NCBI GenBank assembly: GCA_017852395.1
Contig: JAFMLE010000002.1
Coordinates: 39,424 to 103,423, forward strand
Length of the DNA stretch: 64,000 nt
Reading direction: 5' to 3'
Origin: Flavobacteriaceae bacterium
GTDB taxonomy: Bacteria; Bacteroidota; Bacteroidia; Flavobacteriales; Flavobacteriaceae
The notes under the pieces were generated by a model, which searched no databases, was not told where the DNA came from, and saw only the letters and a program-made list of their open reading frames with translations. Shown in pieces: positions 19,336 to 30,129 of the stretch. Each line of letters begins with the position of its first letter. The stretch's first letter is position 1. The position numbers were made by a program, and so were the translations under genes.

Positions 19336-19868
19336 TTTTTCTTAAATAGGCTAAACATGCAACTGCCATATTTTCGTTGTTGATCAAAATAGGGGTGATT
19401 TTCAAAACTATGGTGGGTGTCGTGTTCGACGATTAGCCAACCGTTTTCTGCGATGTTTTTTTGAAAAATTGTTTCAATAAGAGCCTTATAATTTTCTTCA
19501 TCAAATGCATAGGGCGGATCCATAAAAACAAGATCGTATTGGAAGCCGTACTTTTCTATAAAGCTTTCGACGCTCATCCGATGGGTGTCGATAGGCAGTT
19601 GGAGTTGTTTGGCCGTTTGGTCGATAAAGCGGATACAATGGGGGTTTTGATCGACGGCTAGGATTTTTTGCACCCCACGTGAGGCAAACTCATAACTGAT
19701 GCTCCCTGTACCTGCAAAGAGATCAAGTACTTGAATCGATTGAAAATCAAACTCGTGTTGAAGGATATTAAAAAGGGCTTCTTTGGCACGATCTGTAGTG
19801 GGCCTAACCGGCAATTTTTTTGGAGCTACGAGCCTACGTCCCTTATGGATGCCTGATATGATTCGCAT
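19323..19868 (-). CDS. rsmD: 16S rRNA (guanine966-N2)-methyltransferase RsmD
   Basis: MRIISGIHKGRRL, VLDLFAGTGSISYEFASRG, LVFMDPPY. Confidence 0.93.
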   Translation of the reverse strand: MRIISGIHKGRRLVAPKKLPVRPTTDRAKEALFNILQHEFDFQSIQVLDLFAGTGSISYEFASRGVQKILAVDQNPHCIRFIDQTAKQLQLPIDTHRMSVESFIEKYGFQYDLVFMDPPYAFDEENYKALIETIFQKNIAENGWLIVEHDTHHSFENHPYFDQQRKYGSCMFSLFKKKAGR

Positions 19869-20620
19869 TAGTGACTACAAAAAAAGGGGGCAGGAGCAGG
19901 GGTAGTATTCTTTTGTTCCTCAACAAACAAATATTGCAAGTTGTTATGAAAATTAGACACCCCATCATAATAGGCATTATAAGAATCGTATTTTCCTAAA
20001 AAATAAAGGTCAAAAGCATCTTGATCTAGCTTTAGCGTTTCGACTACATAAAATAAAAAATATAAAAAAGTATCTACATTGTTTTGGGCGAAACGGTTGT
20101 TGAAAAGCAACTTTGCTCCGTCAAACAAAAACAGGTCAAAAGCACCTTTTTGCAGGTGGACGAATAACTGTTTACTCGTTTGGGTTTTACTATGCGATTG
20201 TACAAGATTGTACAAAAGATTTTGATAATTGATTATATCAATGTTTGCATGCATTTTTTTGAAAAAACTTTTCCATTTCGAAGCAATGGGTGCCACTACT
20301 TTCAATGTCTTGTCTTCCGTATCTAAAACGTTTAGCTCAAAGGCTTCAGCTAAGGTATTGTAATGGGTATAGTAATCTTCTTTTTTCGAATTTTCAAAAA
20401 GCGCTTGCGGAACAAACAAAGCAGGGTGCTCAAAGTGTATGATACTCGGAGGCTGATCTCCAAAATATTTTTTGAATGTCTGCTCTAAAAAACCTTGTGT
20501 GTCAGTGGGAAAATTTTTGAAGGAAATAAATTCGCATTGTTGTGGGGTATAAAAACAAAATCCATCCAAGAAAACCTGGATGGATTTTTGTGGTATAAAT
20601 TGTGATTTAGTTGCCGGCAT
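19868..20620 (-). CDS. DUF3822-like protein (actin/hexokinase-type fold)
   Basis: About 250 aa, start MPATKSQF preferred over the track start at 20644; adjacent to rsmD. Confidence 0.6.
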   Translation of the reverse strand: MPATKSQFIPQKSIQVFLDGFCFYTPQQCEFISFKNFPTDTQGFLEQTFKKYFGDQPPSIIHFEHPALFVPQALFENSKKEDYYTHYNTLAEAFELNVLDTEDKTLKVVAPIASKWKSFFKKMHANIDIINYQNLLYNLVQSHSKTQTSKQLFVHLQKGAFDLFLFDGAKLLFNNRFAQNNVDTFLYFLFYVVETLKLDQDAFDLYFLGKYDSYNAYYDGVSNFHNNLQYLFVEEQKNTTPAPAPFFCSH

Positions 20621-21302
20621 CGAAAATCGTGGGCCAGTTACCATTGGTGCTCACCTCAGATAATGAACCTAAAATAATTTCAGGGCCATTGACACCATCT
20701 ACAGAAATGGTTTCGTTTTCTTGCTTCAGCAAATCTTTGTCTTGATCATGCAACACAATATTTTTAGCCACTTTTACTTCAAATACAGGAACTCGGTAAC
20801 CATTTTTGTTGATTACATTGGCCTTGATGCTAAAATCTGCATCGATACCTTCTACAGGTACTTTGTGCAACATTTTATAACTGTCATCTTTAAATAAAGA
20901 ATCCTTAACACTAACAAAGCCAAGGGTATCAATGACAATTACTTCACGAAGCATATCAATACGATAGGTGCGATCATACTCCATATAACTCGAATCTCTT
21001 TTTTCGATAAGAGTAAAAATGCCGGTTTCAATAAAACTCACAAGGCTATCAAAATTGTTGGCATAGAAACCTTTGACATCTTTGTGTGCAATTTGCGCTT
21101 TCCGGATTTCTTTCATTCGATCGATTACCTCAGCGTAGCGCTTATTTTTAGTTTCGTTAAAATTGATAGGACCGTTGATAGAATCGTAGATCTGATAACT
21201 AAAAACGACGCATAAAATCCAAAGAACCGCTTGTATGGCTAATTTCATTTTTTTATTGTTTAGAATTTTAGTGAAAAACAATTTCGATCTGAAAAGTATC
21301 AT
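20607..21302 (-). CDS. Membrane-anchored hypothetical protein
   Basis: 231 aa, N-terminal TM segment LAIQAVLWILCVVFSYQIY. Confidence 0.7.
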   Translation of the reverse strand: MILFRSKLFFTKILNNKKMKLAIQAVLWILCVVFSYQIYDSINGPINFNETKNKRYAEVIDRMKEIRKAQIAHKDVKGFYANNFDSLVSFIETGIFTLIEKRDSSYMEYDRTYRIDMLREVIVIDTLGFVSVKDSLFKDDSYKMLHKVPVEGIDADFSIKANVINKNGYRVPVFEVKVAKNIVLHDQDKDLLKQENETISVDGVNGPEIILGSLSEVSTNGNWPTIFDAGN

Positions 21303-21387
21303 TTTTCACGACCAAAACAAAACTACAATTTTTTTTTATTCAGAAAAGATTTTCCGTTTCTTTTGTATCATATAAGAATCAGCCGTT

Positions 21388-22812
21388 TTGCTTTCAGAAA
21401 AAATACAGATTGACTTTAGAAATTCCTTTCCTTATCCATTATCTGCTTCTCAAGATGTATGGTTAGAAAAAATGGCTGTTTTTTTGTCAGATACTGCTTC
21501 AAAAACCCTTTTTTTGATGGCGGGCTATGCCGGAACCGGCAAATCTACCATGATTGGGCACTTGGTAAAACGCTTGCAACCCCTGGGATACAAGAGTGTT
21601 TTATTAGCACCCACCGGGCGTGCGGCCAAAGTTTTATCTGTTTTCTCAAAACGTAAGGCGTTTACCATCCACAAGCATATTTATTATACTAAGGCGAACA
21701 AAACAGGAGGAGTTCATTTTCAGCTAAAACCCAACAAATACAAAAACACCCTTTTTATTGTCGATGAAGCCTCAATGATAAGTGATGATCGTCAGAGTAA
21801 TCGGTTGTTTGAAAACGGAAGTGTATTGGACGACCTGATACAGTATGTAAGTGGTGGTGATCAATGTCGGTTGATTTTTATTGGTGACACGGCGCAGCTG
21901 CCGCCGGTTCATCTTGAGGTGAGCCCTGCGATGGATTCGGACCAATTAGAAGGTATATATCAATTGAGCACCTACAGCAGCATACTAACGGATGTTATAC
22001 GGCAAGAAAAGGCTTCAGGAATTTTACACAATGCCACCCGATTGCGACAATTGATTTCGGATCAATTGGGAACAGGGTTTCAATTTGATCTTAAAGGTTT
22101 TGCAGACATCCATCGTATTCAAGACGGCAATGAATTGCTTGAGGCGCTCTCATCGGCGCTTCAAAATGAGGGTATAGATCAAACTGCTTTTTTGGTTCGG
22201 TCAAACAAAAGGGCCAATTTGTACAATCAGAGTATTCGTCAACGGATTTTATTTTTGGAAGCCGAGTTGGCGGTTGGCGACCATTTGATGGTGGTCAAAA
22301 ACAACTATTTTTGGCTCGACGATAATGCAGAGGCGGGTTTTATTGCAAATGGCGATACGATCATCATAGAACGCATTTATGGATACAAAAACCTCTATGG
22401 CTTTGAGTTTGCAGAGGTACAGATCGCCTTGGCCGATTATCCATCCCAAGCTCCTTTTGATACGTTTATTTTATTGGATACACTAAAAAGTGAGACTGCT
22501 GCTTTACCAAACGAAGATACAGATCGTTTATACCACGAAGTGATGAAAGATTATGCCAATATTGCTTCCAAATACAAACGCTTGCTTAAGGTAAAAAACA
22601 ACCCCTATTTTAATGCGTTGCAAGTCAAATATTCTTATGCAATTACGTGTCACAAATCACAAGGTGGACAATGGAATACCGTTTTTGTAGAACAACCCTA
22701 CCTTGCAGAGGGTACAAATGTGGCTTATTATAGGTGGTTGTACACCGCGCTAACACGTGCAAAAGAAAAATTATTTCTTGTCAACTTTAAAGAAGAATTT
22801 TTTAATGACTAA
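21388..22812 (+). CDS. ATP-dependent DNA helicase (RecD2/AAA_30 plus UvrD_C_2 like)
   Basis: GYAGTGKSTMIGHLVKRL, FIVDEASMISDD, FIGDTAQLPPV, YAITCHKSQGGQWNTVFVE. Confidence 0.93.
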   Translation: MLSEKIQIDFRNSFPYPLSASQDVWLEKMAVFLSDTASKTLFLMAGYAGTGKSTMIGHLVKRLQPLGYKSVLLAPTGRAAKVLSVFSKRKAFTIHKHIYYTKANKTGGVHFQLKPNKYKNTLFIVDEASMISDDRQSNRLFENGSVLDDLIQYVSGGDQCRLIFIGDTAQLPPVHLEVSPAMDSDQLEGIYQLSTYSSILTDVIRQEKASGILHNATRLRQLISDQLGTGFQFDLKGFADIHRIQDGNELLEALSSALQNEGIDQTAFLVRSNKRANLYNQSIRQRILFLEAELAVGDHLMVVKNNYFWLDDNAEAGFIANGDTIIIERIYGYKNLYGFEFAEVQIALADYPSQAPFDTFILLDTLKSETAALPNEDTDRLYHEVMKDYANIASKYKRLLKVKNNPYFNALQVKYSYAITCHKSQGGQWNTVFVEQPYLAEGTNVAYYRWLYTALTRAKEKLFLVNFKEEFFND

Positions 22813-22845
22813 AACCTCACTATCTTTCTTCTTCAATACAACGGC

Positions 22846-22938
22846 ATGGACCAAAAAAGCATAGATGCGGTAGCGCTACTTCATAAAGAAAACTGGGTGA
22901 TGGATTTGTCGGTACTTTCATCTTTAAGACGACCCTAA
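22846..22938 (+). CDS. Candidate 30-aa small ORF directly upstream of the acyltransferase
   Basis: ATG..TAA, MDQKSIDAVALLHKENWVMDLSVLSSLRRP; TAA abuts the next ATG in the same frame. Confidence 0.35.
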   Translation: MDQKSIDAVALLHKENWVMDLSVLSSLRRP

Positions 22939-23487
22939 ATGCACAGATTGGCGCGCTTTATTTTTTTTAAACTCATGGGGTGGAGGCTGGAAGGCGAATT
23001 TCCAAGATTGGATCAATTTGTTGTAGCTGTAGTACCGCATACCAGTTCTATGGACTTTATCATCGGGGTACTCACTCGAGCTGTATTGAGAGAAGAAATA
23101 AATTTTATTGGAAAAAAAGAATTGTTTAACCCATGGACCGGATGGTTTTTCAAAGCAATGGGAGGTCGTCCTGTTGATCGTTCAGGTAACCGCAACAATG
23201 TCGAAAATATTGCTGCACTTTTTAACGCGCATAAAGTCTTGCGTTTGGCGCTTGCACCAGAGGGTACACGAAAAAAAGTCAACGCTTTGCGAACGGGTTT
23301 TTATCATATTGCTCATAAAGCAGGGGTGCCAATTTTACCTGTTGGTTTTGATTTTAAAAACAGAAGAGTCATATTTTTTCAAACACTCACGCCAAGTGAT
23401 TCTATCGAGCGGGATTTTGAAATTTTAGAAAACCACTTTGATGGTATTCAAGGAAAAATACCCGAAAATTCGTTTAGAAAAAGTTAG
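22939..23487 (+). CDS. 1-acyl-sn-glycerol-3-phosphate acyltransferase-like
   Basis: VVPHTSSMDFIIG, ALAPEGTRKKV. Confidence 0.85.
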   Translation: MHRLARFIFFKLMGWRLEGEFPRLDQFVVAVVPHTSSMDFIIGVLTRAVLREEINFIGKKELFNPWTGWFFKAMGGRPVDRSGNRNNVENIAALFNAHKVLRLALAPEGTRKKVNALRTGFYHIAHKAGVPILPVGFDFKNRRVIFFQTLTPSDSIERDFEILENHFDGIQGKIPENSFRKS

Positions 23488-24224
23488 TTGTTTTCTTCCA
23501 TGTTGTGATACACGTTTTGCACGTCATCATCTTCTTCGATTTTTTCCAATAATTTTTCGATGTCTTCCACCTGTTCGGGGCTGATATTTTTTGAAGTATT
23601 TGGGATGCGATCAAAACCTGAAGAAAGGATTTCGATATTGCGATTTTCGAGTTCTTTTTGAAGGGCTCCAAAATTTTCAAATGGTGCATAGATAATGATC
23701 CCATCATCATCGACAAAAAACTCTTCCAAGCCAAAATCGATCAATTCTAATTCCAATTCTTCTGGATCCAGTCCTTCCGGATTGATTCTAAAATTGCACG
23801 TATGATCAAACATAAACTCTACAGAACCTGCAGTTCCTAGACTGCCATTGCATTTGTTAAAATAGCTTCTGATATTGGCTACGGTTCTGTTGTTGTTGTC
23901 GGTGGCGGTCTCTACCAAAATCGCAATACCATGGGGTGCATACCCTTCAAAAAGTACTTCTTTATAATTTTGTGTGTTTTTGTCCGATGCTTTTTTGATT
24001 GCCCGTTCGATATTTTCTTTGGGCATATTAGCTGCCTTGGCATTTTGGATCACTGCTCTTAAACGAGAATTATTTTGCGGATCGGAACCACCTTCTTTGA
24101 CGGCCATGACAATGTCTTTTCCAATCCGTGTAAAAGTTTTGGCCATGGCTGACCAGCGTTTCATTTTACGTGCTTTTCGAAATTCGAAGGCTCTTCCCAT
24201 TGCTTGCAATTTTGATCTTGACAA
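23484..24224 (-). CDS. YebC/PmpR family transcriptional/translation regulator
   Basis: RKMKRWSAMAKTFTRIGKDIVMAVKEGG; NMPKENIERAIKKA; CNGSLGTAGSVEFMF. Confidence 0.93.
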   Translation of the reverse strand: MSRSKLQAMGRAFEFRKARKMKRWSAMAKTFTRIGKDIVMAVKEGGSDPQNNSRLRAVIQNAKAANMPKENIERAIKKASDKNTQNYKEVLFEGYAPHGIAILVETATDNNNRTVANIRSYFNKCNGSLGTAGSVEFMFDHTCNFRINPEGLDPEELELELIDFGLEEFFVDDDGIIIYAPFENFGALQKELENRNIEILSSGFDRIPNTSKNISPEQVEDIEKLLEKIEEDDDVQNVYHNMEENN

Positions 24225-24297
24225 AGATAAGCATTAGGTCAAAATTTTAAAATCCTTTTTATCTGTCAACGAAAGGCGCGACCAGAAGGATTAGGGA

Positions 24298-25131
24298 TTA
24301 TAGGTTTTTGCGTATCAAATCCATTTCGTCTAAAACCTCATTGTAGCTCGTCAACAGATGTGTAGGCAAATTATTTTCTTTTGGAAGCGTGGCCAGGTAT
24401 CTTGTGTTGTTGGTCGTAAAAACTTGTTTAAAAATCCCGGGTTTGTGATGCCTCCGTGTTACGATTTGACGGATAAAATCATAATGCGATATCAAATCTG
24501 TACTGCCAAGATGGAAAATTCCTGTCCGTTTTTGATTGATGATAAAATGGATTTGTTGGGTCAATTTTTGAATGCCATTGACATTGATAATCGTATTTGG
24601 AAAAACTTCAATAGGTTGGTGTTGTTGTACCGCTTTATCAATCTGAACGGTTCGTGGCGCATGTTGCCCAAAAATCATGGGCAGTCGGGCGATGACATAT
24701 TTGGCCGGTGGCAGCCGGAGTAAGCGACTTTCTATTTTTATTTTAAAACGCCCATAGATACTCTCAGAATAGGTTTTGTCGTATTCATAAGAAGGAAAAT
24801 GATGAAAGGCATCAAAAACATTGGCGGAAGACAAAAAAAACAACCTACAATTGGCATTCTTGATATACGATACCAAAAAATCGTGGAGCTCAATTTGTAG
24901 GTCAAAATCACCACGCAATGCCGAAATAATCAGGTGGGGACGTACTTCTTTCAAAATGGGCTTTAAACCCTCTTCTGCTGCGTTAAAATTATAAAACTGA
25001 TGGTTGTTTCCATACCCTTTGTGAGAACAAAACGTAGCGTAGGTATTATAATAGGGGCAAAGTTCTCGGTAAAGTGCCTGACCAATAAAACCGCTCCCTC
25101 CAAGTATGAGTATGCGTTTTGTGGTCATCAC
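24298..25131 (-). CDS. NAD(P)-dependent SDR / dTDP-4-dehydrorhamnose reductase-like
   Basis: RILILGGSGFIGQALYREL; FFLSSANVFD; YGRFK. Confidence 0.75.
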   Translation of the reverse strand: MMTTKRILILGGSGFIGQALYRELCPYYNTYATFCSHKGYGNNHQFYNFNAAEEGLKPILKEVRPHLIISALRGDFDLQIELHDFLVSYIKNANCRLFFLSSANVFDAFHHFPSYEYDKTYSESIYGRFKIKIESRLLRLPPAKYVIARLPMIFGQHAPRTVQIDKAVQQHQPIEVFPNTIINVNGIQKLTQQIHFIINQKRTGIFHLGSTDLISHYDFIRQIVTRRHHKPGIFKQVFTTNNTRYLATLPKENNLPTHLLTSYNEVLDEMDLIRKNL

Positions 25132-26235
25132 TTATGATTTATAAAAGGGCAATTTGACGATTGTTGCAGAAATAATTTTGTCGCGAATCAATATTCCAAT
25201 TTCGGTCCCCACAGTGGCATTTGCAGTAGTAACGTATCCCAAACCAATCCCTTTGTCCAGGCTTGGAGATTGGGTACCCGAAGTTACAGTTCCGATAGAT
25301 TGACCTTCCGGGGTTGTAATGGTATATCTCCCACGCGGAATCCCTCTTCCTGTCATTTCGAAAGCAACCAATTGTGTAGCAGTACCAGAATTTTTTTGTT
25401 GTGTTAAGATCGCTTGGTCGATGCCCAAAAATGCGGGTTTTGTAACCCATCCTAGGCCGGCAGCTATGGGAGATGTTTGGTCATCAATTTCATTGCCGTA
25501 CAAACAATACCCCATTTCTAATCGAAGCGTATCTCGTGCAGCTAAGCCGATTGGTGCGATGCCAAAATCATCCCCAGCTTCTATAACAGCATCCCAAATT
25601 TGGTTTGCTTCCTCGTTGGGAAAATAAATTTCGATTCCTCCAGAACCGGTATAACCCGTAGTGGCAACAATCACACCTTCTACGCCTGCAAAACTGCCCT
25701 TTTGATGGGCGTAGAATGGGAGGGCTTTCAGATCTATTGTGGTAAGTTTTTGCATGGCATCTAAGGCTTTTGGTCCTTGGATGGCTAATAATGACAATGC
25801 ATCAGATTGATTTTCTAATTGCGCATCGAAGGCTTGATTTTGTTGGCTGATCCAAGCCCAATCTTTTTCAATATTGGCGGCATTTACAACCAATAAAAAC
25901 ACCTGCTCTTCAATTTTATAAACAATCAAGTCATCAACAACACCACCCTTTCCATTGGGCAGGTAGTTGTACTGCGCCTTGCCAACCGTAAGTTTGCTAA
26001 TATCGTTGCTGCAGATGTGTTGTAAAAGCGCTTCCGCCTGTGGGCCACGCACAAAAAATTCTCCCATATGCGATACGTCAAAAACGCCCACAGCATTGCG
26101 AACAGTTAGGTGTTCTTGTTTGACACCCAAGTACTGTACGGGCATTTCATAGCCAGCAAAAGGAACCATTTTGGCACCTGCTTCTATATGGCGTTGGTAG
26201 AGAGCGGTTTTTTTCATCCTTTTTCTTTTTTTCAA
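25132..26235 (-). CDS. gcvT: Glycine cleavage system T protein (aminomethyltransferase)
   Basis: [55 protein letters not shown]. Confidence 0.96.
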   Translation of the reverse strand: MKKRKRMKKTALYQRHIEAGAKMVPFAGYEMPVQYLGVKQEHLTVRNAVGVFDVSHMGEFFVRGPQAEALLQHICSNDISKLTVGKAQYNYLPNGKGGVVDDLIVYKIEEQVFLLVVNAANIEKDWAWISQQNQAFDAQLENQSDALSLLAIQGPKALDAMQKLTTIDLKALPFYAHQKGSFAGVEGVIVATTGYTGSGGIEIYFPNEEANQIWDAVIEAGDDFGIAPIGLAARDTLRLEMGYCLYGNEIDDQTSPIAAGLGWVTKPAFLGIDQAILTQQKNSGTATQLVAFEMTGRGIPRGRYTITTPEGQSIGTVTSGTQSPSLDKGIGLGYVTTANATVGTEIGILIRDKIISATIVKLPFYKS

Positions 26236-26276
26236 AAGTATTACATTTAAAAGGTTTTAAACATTAAAAACACAAA

Positions 26277-27896
26277 ATGAAATTCACAATCAATCTTTTA
26301 TTGGCCTTAGTGGTCGTAGGATCTTCAAATATACTTTTAGCCCAAGAACGTTTTGCCTCAGGACTAAGCCCTGAGTTTCACAAATCACGACGCGACGCCC
26401 TTAGAGAAAAAATGCCTGCCAATAGTGTAGCGGTATTGTTTAATGCACCCATTCGCAATCGGGCCAATGACACCGATTATGAATACCATCCAGACCCCAA
26501 TTTTTATTACCTCACGGGGTGGAAAGAACCCCACGCGGTACTTTTGATTTACAAAGAGGCACAGAACGATGCTAATGGAACCTATGACGAGGTACTCTAT
26601 GTACGGCAACGTAATGCGTATGATGAGATGTGGAATGGAAAACGTGCTGGTCTCGAAGGAGCACAAAAATCGGGCTTTGAGCGAGTCGTTTCTCGAAATG
26701 CTTTTGCGTCAGATGCCCATCAATTTGATCGTTTTGAAACAGTTTTGATTTTTGATTTTGATACGGATATCAAAGACTTTAAAAATGACCCAAATGATCT
26801 TTTTGATTTGCAAGCCAGTCTTAAAGAAAAAATCAATTATCCCAAAAATTTTAATGCCACACAATACCGTTTGTACCAAAAAATCCGTCAATCAACCCCC
26901 GAAAATGCCGAACAACTCAAGCGCGAAATTATATTCTACACCCAGCGCGATGAAGCCTTGGCTGCCGATCCTTTGATTGCAGCATTTTTGACTGCTATGG
27001 AACCGGATACCTTTAATGAACTACGTCAAAAATCAGCCTTTAGTCTGCGAACTACCAACTTTGACATCAGTCTTTTGGGCGGTCTAATGGCAGATTTGCG
27101 CGAAATCAAAACACCCGAAGAAGTGGCATTGATTCGCAAAGCAGTGGCCATCTCCTCACAAGGGCAAATAGAGGTCATGAAGGCTATGCATCCTAATATG
27201 AGTGAGCGTGAAATTCAGGGCATACATCAATATATATACAAACGTTATGGAGCAGCCCATGAGGGCTATCCTTCTATCGTTGGAGCAGGGGCAAATGGTT
27301 GTGTGTTACACTATATAACAAATGATCTGAAGGAAGTAAAAAATCAGCTGGTTTTGATGGATCTGGGTGCAGAATATCAAGGATATACTGCTGATGTCAC
27401 CCGAACCGTTCCGGCTAAAGGGCGTTTTACCGATCCTCAAAAGGCCCTTTATAAAATTGTTTACGACGCACAAGAGGCTGGTATTGCTGCAGCTCAGATA
27501 GGCGCTAGTTTTGCAGATATTGCTACAGCTTGTAGAAATGTAGTTGCAAAAGGATTGGTTGATTTGGGCTTGATCCAAAACGAAAAAGACGTTCGAAAAT
27601 ACCTGCCCCACGGAGTAGCGCATCATATTGGTTTGGATGTACACGACCCCGGTAACTACGCGCTTTTGGAAGAAAACATGATTATTACGGTAGAACCCGG
27701 CATCTATGTTCCGGAGGGAAGTGATTGCGATTCAAAATGGTGGAATATCGGCATTCGTATCGAGGACGATATCTTGATCAGTAAACAAGGACCAATTAAC
27801 TTGTCAGCAGCGGCTCCAAGAGCTTGGGAACAGATTGAAGCATTGATGCAAGAAACCAGTCCTTTGGATCAGTTTCAATTACCAGAGATAAACTAG
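26277..27896 (+). CDS. Xaa-Pro aminopeptidase (M24B)
   Basis: Signal peptide; LMDLGAEYQGYTADVTRT; LPHGVAHHIGLDVHD; ITVEPGIYV. Confidence 0.93.
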   Translation: MKFTINLLLALVVVGSSNILLAQERFASGLSPEFHKSRRDALREKMPANSVAVLFNAPIRNRANDTDYEYHPDPNFYYLTGWKEPHAVLLIYKEAQNDANGTYDEVLYVRQRNAYDEMWNGKRAGLEGAQKSGFERVVSRNAFASDAHQFDRFETVLIFDFDTDIKDFKNDPNDLFDLQASLKEKINYPKNFNATQYRLYQKIRQSTPENAEQLKREIIFYTQRDEALAADPLIAAFLTAMEPDTFNELRQKSAFSLRTTNFDISLLGGLMADLREIKTPEEVALIRKAVAISSQGQIEVMKAMHPNMSEREIQGIHQYIYKRYGAAHEGYPSIVGAGANGCVLHYITNDLKEVKNQLVLMDLGAEYQGYTADVTRTVPAKGRFTDPQKALYKIVYDAQEAGIAAAQIGASFADIATACRNVVAKGLVDLGLIQNEKDVRKYLPHGVAHHIGLDVHDPGNYALLEENMIITVEPGIYVPEGSDCDSKWWNIGIRIEDDILISKQGPINLSAAAPRAWEQIEALMQETSPLDQFQLPEIN

Positions 27897-29200
27897 TCCG
27901 TGTTTAGGAGGTAGTTTTTTAAACCCGTATAGCTATCGATGGATAGGGCTTTTTTCTCTCTATTTAAAAGGGGCATTAGCCTTTCGGGCATGTCGATCGT
28001 GCGTTGCAATGTTTCTTCTACAACATCCAAAAATTTTATTGGGTGTGCAGTTTCTAAAAAGACTCCGTAGGCAGAAGTTTCTAAAGTATTTAGATAGGCC
28101 TCTAAGCCCAAAAAACCAACTGCCCCATGAGGATCGGCAATGTAATTGTAGGACTGATAGAGACGAACTAGAGCTGCTTTGGTTTGTGCATCATCATAAC
28201 TGTAACCACTCAGGTGCTTTTGCAAAACATCAAAATCGTGATTCATTATTTGTTGAATCCGGACAAAATTGCTGGGTGCACCTACATCCATAGCATTGGA
28301 TATCGTAGGAATGGTTTTTTGAGTTTGGTAATTGCCTGTTTTTAGGTATTCTGGCACGACTTTATTACTGTTGGTACTGGCAACAAAATGATGAATGGGT
28401 AAACCCATTTTTTGAGCCATCATCCCAGCACAGAGGTTTCCAAAATTGCCACTCGGAACCGAAAAAACCAAGGGTTTATTTTTGTCTGCTAACGCTTGAA
28501 ATGCAAAAAAATAGTAAAACATCTGTGGAAGCCAGCGTGCGACATTGATCGAGTTGGCCGATGTCAGATTTTTCTTTGTATTGATCTCAGGGTCTAGAAA
28601 TGCCGTTTTTACCATATCTTGACAATCGTCAAAAACTCCGTCAACTTCTAGCGCCGTGATGTTTTTTCCAAGAGTAGTCAATTGCTTTTCTTGGATTTCG
28701 CTTACTTTTCCCTTAGGGTATAAAATAACCACATCGATACCACGAACTCCCAAAAACCCATCTGCTACAGCGCCTCCAGTATCTCCAGAAGTGGCGACCA
28801 AGACGGTACTTTTTTCGGTTTGTTGATCTTGTTGGTTAAAATAACCCAAACACCGCGCCATAAAACGCGCACCGACATCTTTAAAGGCCAAAGTGGGTCC
28901 GTGAAACAATTCTAAACTACCAATGGTATCTGTAACGGGAATGATTGGAAATTCAAAGCAGAGTGTTTCATCAATAATTTGTTTTAGAACCGCTTTAGGA
29001 ATTTCGTTTCCGATGTAGGGCTCAATAACTTCCAATGCGATGGCTTCTTTTGATAGGTTGGGCAATCGCTCTAAAAAATCTTTTGCTAAAGCAGGAATCT
29101 CTTTGGGAAAATAAAGCCCCTTATCTGGTGCCAGCCCCATCTTGACTGCCGCTTTAAAAGTAGTTTCTAACGCCGGATTGTTTAGGCTATAGTATTTCAT
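27893..29200 (-). CDS. thrC: Threonine synthase
   Basis: LELFHGPTLAFKDVGARFMAR; VATSGDTGGAVADGF; SVPSGNFGN. Confidence 0.96.
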   Translation of the reverse strand: MKYYSLNNPALETTFKAAVKMGLAPDKGLYFPKEIPALAKDFLERLPNLSKEAIALEVIEPYIGNEIPKAVLKQIIDETLCFEFPIIPVTDTIGSLELFHGPTLAFKDVGARFMARCLGYFNQQDQQTEKSTVLVATSGDTGGAVADGFLGVRGIDVVILYPKGKVSEIQEKQLTTLGKNITALEVDGVFDDCQDMVKTAFLDPEINTKKNLTSANSINVARWLPQMFYYFFAFQALADKNKPLVFSVPSGNFGNLCAGMMAQKMGLPIHHFVASTNSNKVVPEYLKTGNYQTQKTIPTISNAMDVGAPSNFVRIQQIMNHDFDVLQKHLSGYSYDDAQTKAALVRLYQSYNYIADPHGAVGFLGLEAYLNTLETSAYGVFLETAHPIKFLDVVEETLQRTIDMPERLMPLLNREKKALSIDSYTGLKNYLLNTD

Positions 29201-30129
29201 TTTGCAGAAATAATTTCAACCCCGTTCCTATTGATTGGTGAGGTATATAGTTGATGCTCAATACCCTTTTGGTTACAAAAGTACGACAAGGCATGTGCGA
29301 TATTATGGCTTTTTTCTGCTCCTTTTACCAATGAAAAAATAGAAGGCCCGGCACCAGATATGCCACAGCCCAATGCTCCTTCTTGCAAGGCAATTTTTTG
29401 AATACGATCAAATTCTGGAATCAACTTTTTACGAAGTGGTTCGGCAATCACGTCTTGAAGGCTTCTGGCCATCAAAGAATCATCGTCCGTATGCAGTGCA
29501 TGCACGAGAGCTCCAACATTAGCCCACTGTTGTATGGCGCTTTTTAGTAGCACTTGATTGCCTAACAGGGCACGTGCTTCTGCTGTTTTTAGTTCAATTT
29601 GAGGATGCAGTACAACGGCAAACAGATCTTTGGGTATTGGTAGTTTGACAAGATCCATAGGGTAGACACTTCGGACCAAGATGATACCGCCTAGTAATGC
29701 AGGGGCAATATTGTCTGCATGGGCATCTTTGCTGGCCATGGCCTCTCCTGCAAGTGCGAAGGGCAATAGGTCTTGTTTTGGAAGGGGATGTTCTAACAAT
29801 TGGTTGATACCAACAACGGCACCAACTGCGCTTGCAGCGCTACTTCCAATTCCGCTTCCGGGTAAAATTCCTTTTTCTATTTCTATCTGTACACCTCCTG
29901 CTATGGGATGTGCATCCAAAAGCGCTTGTGCGGCTACGCCGGCTACATTTTGTTTTGGATCTGTAGGAAGCGAAGAATTGTTTTTATTGAAAATTTTTAT
30001 CCCAGAATCCGAAGTCCTTTGAAAAGACATCGTATCTCCAACGCCTTCCAGACATAGCCCCAAAACATCAAAACCACAAGATAAATTGGCTACACTAGCA
30101 GGCGCAAAGACTTGGACGGTGTTTTTCAT
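29197..30129 (-). CDS. thrB: Homoserine kinase
   Basis: GILPGSGIGSSAASAVGAVVGIN; GCGISGAGPSIFSL. Confidence 0.96.
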   Translation of the reverse strand: MKNTVQVFAPASVANLSCGFDVLGLCLEGVGDTMSFQRTSDSGIKIFNKNNSSLPTDPKQNVAGVAAQALLDAHPIAGGVQIEIEKGILPGSGIGSSAASAVGAVVGINQLLEHPLPKQDLLPFALAGEAMASKDAHADNIAPALLGGIILVRSVYPMDLVKLPIPKDLFAVVLHPQIELKTAEARALLGNQVLLKSAIQQWANVGALVHALHTDDDSLMARSLQDVIAEPLRKKLIPEFDRIQKIALQEGALGCGISGAGPSIFSLVKGAEKSHNIAHALSYFCNQKGIEHQLYTSPINRNGVEIISAK

